64,000 nucleotides of DNA, from contig NC_088303.1 in assembly GCF_032854445.1 (NCBI RefSeq), forward strand, positions 23,725,265 through 23,789,264, given 5' to 3'. The notes beneath the pieces are model-generated. The model searched no databases. It was not told the DNA's origin and was given only the letters and a program-made list of their open reading frames with translations. A program made the position numbers and the translations under genes. The stretch is from Liolophura sinensis (Eukaryota; Mollusca; Polyplacophora; Chitonida; Chitonidae). Positions 23,091 to 34,350 of the stretch are shown one piece after another. Positions within the stretch are counted from its first letter, which is position 1; every line of letters starts with the position of its first letter.

Positions 23091-26000
23091 CTGCAACAAA
23101 AAAGCCTCATTAATTCAGTGTGCATCCTAACCACGTATATACAAGACTGTTCAATCAACACTTTGTTACCTTTCCAACTTTTCAATGAAAAGCTGAAATA
23201 TATTGCACTGACATCACTTCTGATTTGTATCTTCACTTGGGCTACCACTAGCACACTCGCATTCCACTACAAAACCTTTATTTGGTGAGGATGCAAATGT
23301 AGAGTTGGTCCTGTGTTCTGCGGATATGTTGCCTTAGGCTTGCAGCGGCCTCCTAGGATTCCACCATCTGGTTTCATCTGGTGAGGATGCGGAATATATT
23401 ATACATACGATGATCACTCCAGTCTGCGATCCTGCACAAACACACTGGGGTAACACATTGGCAAGTTTGTAGGCTTGCTGCTGGGTAGCCTATAGGGAAC
23501 TTTTAAGCCTTGTTGGTAATGTATATGTGTAATATTTTATGCAATTAGCACGAAGTTAGTCACAACATGTATAAGGCATATTTGGTGTCTGCAAGCAGAT
23601 TGTCTTTAATGCTTATCTTTAGAGAATTATTGTTCATACGTTTTTAATGTTAAGGATTAAGGTATTTAATCATCTGCATCTTCTTGTAGTCCTAAGCAAT
23701 ATGACTCTGTGTTATATAGTTCTGACTTGACACAATTATATTTCCATGTTACTCTTCCTTGGCGAAAAGTACCAACCTTTTAACATCATTTGCCCATGAT
23801 GTTGCCCCAAACCCCATACATTTGGTTCTTGGGGTTAAGCCAAATAACCAAGGCATCGATGTCAGTTCACCAGAATAATAACTTGGAGATATGACCTGGT
23901 GTTAAGTCAAAACTATAAAACACAAGTGGTATTGTATAGGACTACATCTCCGTGTTGTATTCCACAGGTTCCGCCAGTGTATCTTTACCGGAGGTACTGA
24001 GTGCAGCCGAATCGAGCTTGCATGGGAAAGGAGTAAAGCGGTTCGGAAATGGAGATTTGTAAGATCAGAGGTGTATCCGAGTCATTTACATGCGTATGAA
24101 TTGTGACACAATGGACTTCACTGATCGTGAAGAGTGAAGTGATACAAAGCCAAATTCGAACGGTTCAAAATTAAGCATTACGAAAGAGAACAATTTACTC
24201 ACCTTTTGAAGGTTTCCTTTCCGCCTGTCTGTATAATAATAAACAAAGCAAACCATAAGAAAAGAGACGATCCTTGAGTTTCTCATACAGATTTCACAAG
24301 GACTAATAAACAAAGACACCTGTAAATTCTGATTAATCCTTATATGTCTTCCATACAGTTTTCTGATATATTAAGTTGTGGGTCCTTGCATTGTATGCTG
24401 CCTCACATGTGCCCTTACCTCAATCTCCAGACTATGTAAATAGCCAAGGTAACCGCCACAACCAGAACCAGGAAAAGAAATATGGCAATGATTGTGCTTG
24501 GACCTATTCCTGAAACACAACACACATTTACCTATTATCTCACAGCTCTACGTGTAAAACATCTTGTTCCAATGATGGAACTGGATCAGAACGAAACTTA
24601 CCATACCTTCTTTAGCGAAAGGTGTAAGTGCCAAAATTAGTCTGAAATCAAGGGAAGGGTAAAAATTGAACACATTGGGCGAGAGATTAGTATGGATTTG
24701 TCGAATGGCAGAAGAGTGGAAATTATCGCAAAGTGTTGGAGGCATCAATCTGGATTTATGGAACCATACCTTCTATAGTGCAAGGTATAAGTTCCAGGAT
24801 TAATTTGCAAGAAAATGAAAGGGTGAAAAGAGAACATTTTGGCGGTAGCAATAACCTACGTTTGTCGAGGTTAAACGTCATTCTCAACAATTTTTCAGTC
24901 ATATGACGACGAAGGAATCCCTAGGGTGTATGTAATGTGCCTCTATGTTGCAGGGCGGATTTCCACCGTTCTTTTATCTCTCTGCTGTACTGAGACGACT
25001 TACCGAAATAAGCTTAACATCTTAGATGTGAACCGACCCAGGATTGATCCTGGATCTACCGTTCGGCAAGCGGACGCTCTACCAACTGTGCTATCCGGGT
25101 TGGTGCTTTTGTCGAATGGCACAACTTAACAGCATGAGTGGAAACTATCAAAACGTGTTGGCAGCATCAACCTAGGTTCATCAAATACATGTAGTATGAA
25201 GAGTTTGTGTGAATTAGCTTTCACAGACAAAAAAAGGAAAGAGATGTTACCTCTTTCGCATGTTGGACCGCTGAAGGCGAATCTGCAAATACACCTGTAG
25301 GTAGTGAATCTGACGTTGAAACGATCCAAAGTTTGTACCTCCTCACATCTGCCCTCATTCCTACATGGTCTGGTTGTACAGTCCAGAACGTCTATGACGA
25401 AAAGGTAAAAAAATAAGAAAAAAAGAGAGATTTCCTTTTTCTGACGACTGACGTTTATACTTAATAACATAAACAGTAACTTATACATAAACAGTCACTC
25501 ATTACTTCCTCTTTCATTTAATTAATGATCAGGACATCTGCATTCAGACACAAGGGTCAAATCCCTGATGGTGCTTTCAAAAGCAACGCTATGGACATCT
25601 TTGGAAGTGTCGTCAGGTCTGTTGAAATTCGAGCTATGTACAGCGTGGAAAAAGGATGGTTGAGTGTCTTACGATCGACATATACGAGAGCTTAAACTCC
25701 ACCCGACTGTTGCATCGGTTACTAAGCGCTAGCCTCATGTATGCTAAATAACGACGCAATTTAACTTGTATTCCTGTCGTTAAGTGAATGCCAGTTTGAC
25801 AAGAAGTCGCTAGGTCATCAGCGACTGGAACAAATTCAGTGCAGCCTGTTGAGCTGCGCCTTAAGCTCCCTTGTATGGTGAGCGTTAAGGAGGCAACAGT
25901 GTGATACCTGGTCCCACAACGGTTTCTGGTTACATATACTTGGTTACATGGTTACACATCAGGTACATATCTGGGATTGATGTAGCACTCAAGAAACCAT

Positions 26001-29000
26001 ACTGGTTTATCAGCGCCTGACATTAGGCAGATAAGTGTCAATGAGATTGACAAAGGACCAGGTGCTAGTCGTCCACGTAGATAAGCGTCAATGAGATTGG
26101 CACAGGGCCAAGTGCCAGTTGTCCACGCAGGTAAGTGTCAATGAGATTGACACAGGACCAGACGCCAGTCCTTTAAGCAGGTAAGTGTCAATGAGACTCG
26201 CACAGGACCAGGTGCTAGTCGTCCACGCAGATAGATGTCAATGAGACTGACACTCATCAAACTGAGGAGGATACGCTATTATTAATTTATAACATTAGTG
26301 TTTCACCCATGAATTTTTCCCATACGGCTATAATATGGTGTAGATGAAAGCAGAGTGCCTCGAGTAAACTGCCGCCCTTCGCAAGATATCCCTGACAAAC
26401 CTCTTCACTTAAAGCCACATTTGAAGCATCCAGAGACAGATACAAACGAGAAACTACTGGTCGAAGACCTGAGGGTTGCAGCGAACCAGAGGTTTGGCCA
26501 TCTGAGCACCTATGGCATTTGTCCGTCGTTCAGCTGGAGCTACCACAGACCTCCCTGTCGTAAAGATGATGTTTCATTCAAACTAAAACATGCCAATTTT
26601 GGTAAATTTTGTTCGAGAATCAGATAAATAGGAAATACCTTGTTTTATCAAAGTAAATCCTCTCTACTGAATTCAATGAGGCCGGTCTTCTTAACTCCTT
26701 GCATTACTTTGTCACAGTCAGTATAACGACTTCCCCACAAACTGAACGACCTATATTTGGAGTGTTTCACTTAAGGGTACTACAGTGCATAGTAAACGAG
26801 GTTGAGTGTTCAAATCCAGCTATGCCTGACATCAAGGACTTGAACTCATAACACACATCATCCAGTTCATCCTCGATCATCTGGTCGTCCTCTTCCAAAT
26901 AATTCTCTTCAGTATGCATACAAAACCAGTCAAATAGACAATCCCATATCTTTGAGCCGCAACTTACCGACAGGGGCCTCTCCCATCAAAATCTTCCCGT
27001 GTATGTCTTCCACAACACAGCGATACAGTCCTACCATGTCAGTGGAGGTGTGGCGAATGCTTAGCGTGTCCCCAATAGCTTCATACCTGACAAAAGCCAA
27101 CATAGAGCACATATACATCCATAAACAATGCACGTCTAATGAAATATCATTCCTTAATGTTATATTATTTATTTGACTGGTGATGTACGCCATTTTCAAG
27201 AATATTTCACTTATACAAATCCCTGCAGGTCCCATAATCTAGATACAACATAATAACTTTCTGAAATCATTCATCATAAAATCTCAACAAGCTCTACACA
27301 GAATATGCTCACCTGCTTAGTACATGCATTAATTCTTCTTCATATGACTCTATAATGTGACAAAAATAAGAAAACAAAAAACAATTACCTTGATGAAGGT
27401 GAACCTCACTTACATGCAATTCTTTTTCTGTGATAATTGAAGGAAAAAACATACAAGATTATGCAATAAGGCCTATTCTCGTGCTTACATAGGGAGTTGA
27501 GACTGATGGGTAATTTTTAGATGATCCGGAGTTAACCAGTAGATGGAGACGGGTGGGGACATCTTGTCGTAGAGACATTTCAACATGGCAGAATGGCCCT
27601 CCATCACGTGAACTGTTTTTACACGAGCACCTGAAACCGCATAAACTGTCTTAGTGCAACTGTCTGCTGTCTTACATGTCCTTATGTGAAAGACCTTCAA
27701 TAACATGAACTACTGTATCTGAATGCAATCTCATAAGTGAGCTTAATATGAACATCTGCAGTGTATGAGCTTCTGTGCGCTGTGAAATTTTATATTCTTT
27801 TATTTTTAGCTTTAGTCTGTCTTCTGGGGCATATTTTCTATCAAATAATGGTGTTTTTATTCTGTTACATTTCATAAAAATGTATAAAACAATAGCATAT
27901 TAGTGTATTAAAATTTTTATATCTACACTGACTTTATACTTTATAGGGAAAGCTTGGAACTTTCAGAAACTCAAAAAAAAAAATTCAGAGTGAAAAGTTT
28001 AGAACTTTTAGAAATTAAAAAAATTATATGTTAATCATTTTTTGGTTTCTATAAATATGTAATTTCAATACATGACAGAGGCACACTTAACAGAACTTGA
28101 AAACTTGGTTCTTACTTTTAGTCATCTGGTCCATGTTACTATACTATGCTAAGCATAGAATTAGCCAGCTACCATGGCTACCCTTCCACCTGTTCAATAA
28201 TTTGAATGTCCTGTTTTCAGAATTTTTAACACTGGGAGAGATAGCAAGAGTCCGAAATATTATTTGGACACCGTGCCTAACCAAATAGCCTCAAAAAGAG
28301 CTGTTTGACTGGATACCTGCTTCACACTCCTGACTAACCCCTTGTGTACAACACTGTGTGTATTACAACCGGTTTAGGGTCTTCAGTAAAATTGCGACCG
28401 GGATGGTCACTGTCATTTATCTTCATTCCATGTCTAACGAAGATAGGAAAACTCGCCAAGGCGTTCTCAGTTAACAAGACATTTATTATACGTAACAACA
28501 TGGGTGAGTCTGAGGTCAACCCCCAAACCCCTTTTCCTTCCTGCCTACTTGATAAGCAACCATATTTATACTTACAATTGTTGTTTACTTAACTATTAGT
28601 AACAGCTGCTGGTTTCAGGTATAAACTTGTTCTTTAATTACAAATACTGACTGATTAGTCAAATGCACGTGTGGAAAGTTAATCCCCACACTTAATCTAC
28701 TTAACTATCCATGTTAACAAGCTGGACACAGTTGACTGCCCAGTCTATAGCTTGATTTAACTATTCATATGTCACATGTCTATTATAACTATTTTACATG
28801 TGCATTACATAAGGCCACTACATATGTGGACACAGCCTGTGTGTAACTTGTTTACTAGTGATGTACATGAATTATTAGGATGATCAGTATATAGCTGGTC
28901 ATAGTATTATGGAAGTGCCAGTTTTAATAGCCTGCGACTACCCACCTTAAAGTTTTGTTCTGCACCCAAGTGCAACAGGGGCTATTCTATTACTTTGGTG

Positions 29001-32000
29001 CAAATTTGATAATTTAATTGTCACAGGTGAAATCAAAGTAGCACGGGATGCCCAGGCCTGAGAAGCACAAACTGTGATGCCTTAGTGTGACCTTAATGAA
29101 GTTTGAAGATAAGCATTGATTTTTATGTCTGCCATGGCAGTTTACAGCTGCTCTTGTCATTAACAATGAAAATGTCATTGGTTAGTAATCAGTTTTACAC
29201 AGCAAACAGTTCTGAAGTCAATTTGCCTTTTATTTATTTGAGGTTTTAGTCTACAATGTCTCAATGAATGAATCAGAGATTATAGCTTAATGCCACTTCA
29301 CCAGTATTGCAGTCATATTGTAGCAAAAGGCTCTGAGGAAGTGCATTAGGGAATTATTTTCACGAATATTTTCATCTCCATGACACTGTGCTTTGGACTT
29401 CCTACCTGTTGAACAAATGGGCTGATCGCAGACCTCAGTGTTGTGTTTCTTCCCTGGGCACTGGTAGGCCTCAACACCTGTAGCATCGTCTTGGCACATC
29501 CTCTCTCTGCTTCTATGGCCGGCATTACACGTCACAGAGCACCTTGACCACTCGCTCCACTCTGTCCAACTCTCTTTTACTTAATGTACAAGTCAATAGT
29601 TAGTTCACAATTTTGGCCACTTTACAATGGACAATGTTACATACTGAAAAGTTAGCTGATTTCATAAAGATAAGTACACCAGTCAACTGATCAAAACTAT
29701 CATTGTTCTTTTGAAACAGAGTAAGCCATAGTTGTCTCCCTTGATCCACTTTGCAACACGGGCTTAGTACTATCTTTAAAGGCAAAGAACACACTAGCAT
29801 AACGTCCGAAGACAATTGAAAATGGCTCGGGGAAATAATCTGATTGATTTTTATAACAGTTTTCAATCTAGTAAAATGCATTTAAAACGTTGGATTCTAT
29901 TGTGGTCTTTTCTGACCATATTGGGGGTGATGTCACTTAAGTTTTTTGCCACCTGACACACACAGATTGCTATGTTCCATCATTCAAAATGCATCTTCAT
30001 TTAGAACTAGGAATATTGACCCTATGGACCAAACTCTTTTAGGCCAAAAAATATTGCTGTGACATCACTGATACCCTCTGGGTGACCACAGGCTATCATT
30101 AAATGCATTTTAATCGTTTAGAAAAATTCTAAAAAAAATATATCAAACTATTTCCCCAGACAGTGTTTAATGATCTGTCATCTGATAAATACTTTATTTT
30201 AGTGCTTTCTTTGCCATTTAAGATGCTTACTTCCAATAATTGCATTGTATGCTACAAAAAACTATTTTTCTTTTCCCTGCTGAAACAGTGCTTGATTAGC
30301 CTTTAGTATAATTCATTATAAATTTCTTATACGTTTTTCATTTTTGTAATATTTACAAAATGAGAAATTCAGCCAAACTATGTCTTGTAATAACCAGTGT
30401 CTTGCAATGCATTCATAAAGATTAGCAGGCAAGCTTTGTAGAATTCATACCATAAATTAAGTGTAACAAATTTAGGATTAGAAATTTTGGCCTAGCATCA
30501 CATTATACTTCCAGGGCTTGATACAGCCAGCTGAATAATTAAGGTACCCTTCTGATTCTCAAAACTACAGCAACCTGCGGATGGTTGTGGGTTTTCCCCG
30601 GGCTCTGCCCGGTTTCTTCCCACCATATGGCTGGCCGCCATCGTATATGTGAAATATTCTTGAGAACAGTGTAAAATATCAATCAAATAAATAAATAAAT
30701 AAACTGATTCTCAAAGCTGTCAAATTCACCATTTTTTAATCTCAAACTTCTCACTACTGACCCATTTTGGCAGGTTCAAAAGTGCCCTGGATCAGTCCCT
30801 GACTTTCATGCAGGCCTACTTACAGTCACAGGATTGAAGGTTACAAGGTTCTGTCTGTGCACTGTCCCCTGGGCAGTGTAAACCTGGGTCTGACACCACA
30901 CAGGAACGTTCTCTGGTCCGCACACCATCTCCACAAGAAAACGTACAGGGGCCCCAGTCCTCCCAGGCACCCCAGGAGGTGGTCTCTGTAAGACAGGAGG
31001 AAAGTTCAATCTGATTATCATGCCTGCATGTATATGTACATTGTGCATTTTTTGATATATTTCTTTATTTATTTATTTATCTGATTGGTGTTTTATGCCA
31101 TACTCAAGAGTATTTCATTTATACAACGGCAGCCAGCATTATAGTGGGAGAAAACCAGACAGAGCCCAACCCCCAACCATCTGCAGGTGGCTGACAGACC
31201 TATTTGATATGTACATGTAAGTACCTCACAATAATTCTGGCAGAATTTTTATTCAACTTTTCACTTGATAGTGGAAACATTTTGTTATTTTGTGACATTT
31301 GATAAATTTCTAAACAGAAAAACTGAAGTCCTGGTATCAATGCAGGAATTATTTGCATATCAAGTCATGAAAATATTAACTTAAAGCAATATCCTACTAT
31401 TTTTAGCTAACTCACAGACATCTTGCCTTGCATAATTTGTACGCTACATAATAGATACCAGGTGGTACTTTTTATACAGTGAACATGCTGTGATATAAAT
31501 TAATGTTCATGTTTATGAGTATGATAAAGTGGGTAGGCTAAATGTACCAGGACAACTAAGGAGTTCAGGTTTGCATGTCTTTGTGTCAGTATCCTCCCCT
31601 TGGCAGGTCACACCCGTCAGCGGGTCGTTTTGACACTGTCTTCTTCGCATCTTCTCCCCGACTGTGCCACAGGTTACAGAGCAGGATGACCAGGGACTCC
31701 AGTTGCTCCAGCCTCGCCCTGCTTCACCGGCCATGCTAGACGCATCAACAGTTTTAGCTTCCTCCTCTGCCACTAGGGCATCAAGATCCTACCATCAAAC
31801 ACAATGGGGTCATTATATGTCAAATCAGTCCCCCAAGAGATGTTTTTTACACTGAGCCCTTGAATTTTTCTGAAAAGAAAAATTCTTAAAAATACCTTGG
31901 CATATTTATGAGGAGAGTCTATAGCTCCAAATTCCAATTTTTTGTTTTTTGAGACATGGCTTTTTAGAAACACTATATATTGCTTCATTTTCAACATTGC

Positions 32001-33434
32001 TGGAAGGTTCTCCCACAGCTTTGCCCGGTGTCTGCCCACCATAATGCTGGCCGCTGTCGCATAAGTGAAATATCCTTGAGTACAACATAAAACACCAATT
32101 AAAATAAATAAATCAATAAATTCTTGAAAGGTTAATTTGCTCTGGAAACATTTTTGATAGCTGTGATTTGTTATTCAATGTGATTTGCGGTCTGAGAGTC
32201 TGATTAATGGTTTACTTACCCAGCCTTTCAGAATATCTTGAGAAAAAAACATATGCCACTTGCTTGGCTCTTTTTAAAATTTAATTACAATAGGGGGGCC
32301 TCTGTGGCTCAGTTGGTTAGTGCACCACTGACCCATGAGCCTCTCACCAATGCAGTCGCAGTGAGTTCAAGTCCAGCTCATGCTGGCTTCCTCTCCAGCT
32401 GTACGTAGGAAGGTCTGTCATCAACCTGAAGATGGTCGTAGGTTTCCCCCTGGGCTCTGCCAGGTTTCCTCCCACCATAATGCTGGTCGTCATCGTATAA
32501 GTCAAATATTCTTGATTATGGCGTCAGACACCAATCAAATAAATAAATAATTACATCATAATTAAGAACAACTTTTGAATTTTGCAATTAGCTCATAAAA
32601 GCATTTTCAGATAATTACCAAAGTTCACTTTTTGAAGTTTGAAATGGCTGTGGAGCTGAATTAGATATTTATATACTTATCCTTTATTTGTTAAGCTGAT
32701 GCATATAGTTATAATTATACGTCCATACCTGCAATACAGGATCACTCGCTTGTCTCTTCTTCAACACCCTGTACTTATTATTTGCAGGGTGACTGAACAG
32801 CTTACTGACATTCCACTGGGTTTTGCCCAAGGCAGCTGTGTTTGTGCTGGGTGACCTCCATGAACTCCCTGTAACCATTTGTAATCTGCCCATGATTAGA
32901 ATTACAGCGAGAAACGATATTAGGCAAGCAGATAGAAATCTTGTTCAATTAAGTTTAAAAAAAAAAAAACAAACATTTAATTTAATTGAACTAGATCTAA
33001 GCTACTACCCGATAGCGGTGTATCAATAGGCCTACGGTAGGCTCTAAAGGAAGTTTGACATAGGTTTATGCTACATGTATAAGCCTATATATGTACGCAC
33101 CCGTATGTCCTGCATTTATTCGTCAAAGCCAAATTTCCATGTTCTGGCTGGAGATAATGTCTTGCTCCAACTACAAACAATGTTCTACATTTCAGGATAA
33201 CCAAGTATGTATATTAAAACAGACCTATATGCCAGTACTAAAATTAAGGCTTTATCTGGGTTATCTATTAAGATGTCTTGCCAAACGAAGTCTAGAGTAA
33301 ATCTTCATATCGAAAAAATAAAATAAAAGTGTATCTTCGCCTGTATTCCTCATCCTACCTTCAGCCGGAAGACGCCATTGTGGTAAAATGACAGCTGTAA
33401 GCACGATGGAAAGTACCAAGGGCGATGACAGCAT
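21827..33434 (-). CDS. TSP1(x3)-Ig-EGF single-pass transmembrane protein, multi-exon gene
   Basis: Eleven exons were placed from splice sites and phase: 33359-33434, 32729-32868, 31548-31788, 30824-30985, 29406-29579, 27489-27630, 26968-27086, 25251-25391, 24419-24509, 24203-24228 and 21827-23090. The product has a signal peptide (residues 1 to about 25), a furin-like KKR/Q site (about 61), TSP1 repeats at about 97-151, 153-206 and 207-262, an Ig domain at 265-351, an EGF domain at 355-397, a membrane helix at about 403-424 and a cytoplasmic tail from about 425. The modules are extracellular and suited to adhesion or signalling at the cell surface. Ig directly before a juxtamembrane EGF recalls neuregulins, but the EGF domain here sits in a single phase 1-1 exon, whereas ErbB ligands have an intron between Cys4 and Cys5, so I do not call it a neuregulin. 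A frame change in the tail exon (near 22640) leaves the true carboxy end open: stop at 22504, or continuation to about 21827 and beyond. The partner is unknown. Confidence 0.9.
24203..24228 (-). CDS. Exon 10: 26-nt microexon
   Basis: Bounded by ATTATACAG and GTGAGT, it links exon 9 (phase 2) to exon 11 (phase 1) and adds basic residues (QAERKPSK) just under the membrane. Skipping it would change the reading frame of the whole tail. Confidence 0.7.
24419..24509 (-). CDS. Exon 9: transmembrane helix
   Basis: Encodes about 22 hydrophobic residues ([20 protein letters not shown]) followed by WRLR, a stop-transfer arrangement that puts the carboxy end in the cytoplasm. Phase 1 start, phase 2 end. 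Flanked by TTTCAG and GTAAGG. Confidence 0.9.
24866..25100 (-). repeat. SINE family B, complete, intronic
   Basis: From right to left: tRNA-like head ('ggatagcacagttggtagag', 'gtagatccaggatcaatcc'), B body and the tail 'tcatatgactgaaaaattg'. It sits between the EGF exon and the transmembrane exon. Confidence 0.85.
25251..25391 (-). CDS. Exon 8: EGF-like domain
   Basis: A single phase 1-1 exon encodes one EGF domain with spacing C-x4-C-x5-C-x17-C-x-C-x8-C ([21 protein letters not shown]). The C3-C4 loop is long. No calcium-binding DxNE pattern is seen. Only about seven residues separate it from the membrane helix in the next exon. Confidence 0.9.
26027..26262. repeat. 50-bp minisatellite, 4.6 copies, intronic
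   Basis: Unit starts are at 26027, 26077, 26127, 26177 and 26227, exactly 50 bp apart. Each holds the perfect or near-perfect palindrome tgtcaat-gag-attgaca, then 'caggaccaggtgctagtcgt'. It lies in the intron between the Ig and EGF exons. A 90-codon frame to its right (26355-26627) has no recognised motif. Confidence 0.92.
26968..27086 (-). CDS. Exon 7: immunoglobulin domain, second half
   Basis: Continues exon 6 in phase 2 and ends in phase 1. It holds [21 protein letters not shown], with the E-strand Leu and the F-strand YxC that close the Ig disulphide. Flanked by TTGTCAG and GTAAGT. Confidence 0.88.
27162..27222 (-). repeat. SINE family A, 3' fragment
   Basis: 'atttatttgactggtgatgt' and 'agaatatttcacttataca' match the family A tail in reverse. 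Intronic. Confidence 0.6.
27489..27630 (-). CDS. Exon 6: immunoglobulin domain, first half
   Basis: Phase 1 start, phase 2 end. It reads [19 protein letters not shown], then SIYWLTPDH: the B-strand Cys and the C-strand Trp of an Ig fold. Flanked by TTTCAG and GTAAGC. Confidence 0.88.
27720..29280. other. Intron between TSP1-3 and Ig exons, nothing else seen
   Basis: A/T-rich, with a small duplicated phrase ('ggaactttcagaaa', 'agaacttttagaaa') at about 27955-28020. No exon or named repeat. Confidence 0.45.
29406..29579 (-). CDS. Exon 5: thrombospondin type 1 repeat 3
   Basis: A phase 1-1 exon encodes [23 protein letters not shown] and TEVCDQPIC. The acceptor is set at ATTAAG/TAAAAG because the two nearer AGs give either a stop or the wrong phase. 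The donor is GTAGGA. Confidence 0.88.
30565..30705 (+). repeat. SINE family A, 5'-truncated
   Basis: 'cagcaacctgcggatggttg', 'gctggccgccatcgtatatg', 'aatattcttgagaacagtg' and (AATA)n. Intronic. Confidence 0.85.
30824..30985 (-). CDS. Exon 4: thrombospondin type 1 repeat 2
   Basis: A 162-nt phase 1-1 exon encodes [25 protein letters not shown] and [10 protein letters not shown]. All six TSP1 cysteines are present. Acceptor TCTTACAG and donor GTAAGT are both strong. Confidence 0.92.
31060..31205 (-). repeat. SINE family A, 5'-truncated
   Basis: Reverse copy that starts at a (TTTA)n tract and runs to 'catctgcaggtggctgacag'. Intronic. Confidence 0.8.
31548..31788 (-). CDS. Exon 3: acidic linker and thrombospondin type 1 repeat 1
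   Basis: Starts in phase 0 after TGGTAG with [12 protein letters not shown], then the TSP1 core [16 protein letters not shown], the basic RRRQC strand and six cysteines in TSP1 order. Ends in phase 1 before GTACAT. The WxxWxxW motif could carry C-mannose. Confidence 0.9.
32002..32125 (+). repeat. SINE family A, 5'-truncated
   Basis: 'ccataatgctggccgctgtcg', 'taagtgaaatatccttgag' and an (AATA)n tail. Intronic. Confidence 0.8.
32293..32553 (+). repeat. SINE family A, full length
   Basis: tRNA-like head 'ggcctctgtggctcagttgg', box B region 'gcagtgagttcaagtcc', full body and the tail 'caatcaaataaataaataa'. Sits in intron 2 of the TSP1-Ig-EGF gene. Confidence 0.92.
32729..32868 (-). CDS. Exon 2: propeptide-like segment with furin-type site
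   Basis: The exon joins exon 1 in phase 1 and ends in phase 0 before GTATGG. The 46 residues are polar and include [10 protein letters not shown], which matches a furin-type cleavage site after KKR. No cysteines are present. The acceptor (GGTTACAG) has a weak pyrimidine tract, so the left edge of the exon in the transcript is the least certain part. Confidence 0.65.
33359..33434 (-). CDS. Exon 1: signal peptide
   Basis: ATG at 33434 gives [19 protein letters not shown] and a short polar end, a typical signal peptide. The exon ends in phase 1 before GTAGGA. Another ATG at 33447 in a different frame hits a stop at the exon end, so the 33434 start is preferred. Confidence 0.8.
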
Positions 33435-33957
33435 TATCTTTAACCATGAGAAACTTTGCTAACTACATGTCTTCCATAAAAATCCTTCCAGAAATTAGTC
33501 AAAAACACTGCTAAAACATTATCCAGGAAAACATATCACCCTCATCGGAAAGTTCGTTCGAATGTACCGCGCAGGCGTTGTTGGGGGCGGAGGACAAGTT
33601 ATCTCCCCTTACATGGAATCCTGCGTGGGTTGTTGCCCTTGCTTGAATATCTGACGCGATCCTTCTAATTCAATTTACAGCAGAATGTCCTGGCTTGTTT
33701 TGTCACAACTGATATGTACATTATTTGTGAGCGGCATGGAAAATGACAATGGTTTACATATTATTACATTACTACCCGCCCCTTACCCCAAACACAAAAT
33801 TAGAAACTTCGGTGCCATGTCATGTAGACCTACATGTAGGCCCTATGTGAATCTTCTTATCTTTCAATAATGTTTACATTCCCTCTCATATCGTATGAAC
33901 TTGCGTTTGAGGCGTTTAGTCTGTTTGAGGCGTTTAATCAGAAATGTATAATAGTCT

Positions 33958-34228
33958 CGCGGGCTTCCGTGGTTCAGTTGGCTAGCGCGCTAGCGCAGCG
34001 TAATGACCCATGAGCCTCTCACCTATGCGGTCGCTGTGAATTCAAGGCCAGCTCATGCTGGCTTCCTTCCGGCCGTATGTATGTCTGCCAGCAACCTGCA
34101 GATGGTCGTGACTTTCCCCCGGGCTCTGTCCGGTTTCCTCCCACCCTAATGCTTGCCGCCGTCGTACAAGTCAAATATTCTTGAGTACGGCGTAAAACAC
34201 CAGTCAAATAAATAAATACATCTACAGA
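33958..34228 (+). repeat. SINE family A, full length
   Basis: Complete copy from 'ggcttccgtggttcagttgg' to 'cagtcaaataaataaata', between the TSP1-Ig-EGF gene start and caveolin copy 1. Confidence 0.92.
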
Positions 34229-34249
34229 TTGATTTTCTGCCTTCATTCT

Positions 34250-34350
34250 TTAGCGGGCTAGAGGGGCACACCAACTCAGGAACCTCTCACCTGATGCGGT
34301 CACGCGCAAAACACCAATCAACACCAATGAATAAATAAATAAATAAACTT
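34250..34350 (+). repeat. SINE family A, internally deleted
   Basis: Head phrases ('caggaacctctcacc', 'gatgcggtc') are joined directly to the tail ('aaaacaccaatcaac', AATAAATAAATA), with the middle removed. It lies just after a full-length copy. Confidence 0.65.

Noticed and set aside
24866-25100. tRNA gene suggested by box A/B-like sequence
   Set aside because: It is the head of a SINE, followed by SINE body and tail. Similar heads occur at 10511, 12785-12859, 32293, 33958 and 57330; none closes a convincing tRNA cloverleaf by eye.
26027-26262. CRISPR-like regular spacing
   Set aside because: The whole 50-bp unit is repeated, so there are no unique spacers, and the setting is a eukaryotic intron.
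25251-27630. Calling the Ig-EGF-TM gene a neuregulin
   Set aside because: EGF spacing differs, the EGF domain is not split by an intron between Cys4 and Cys5, and three TSP1 repeats precede it.
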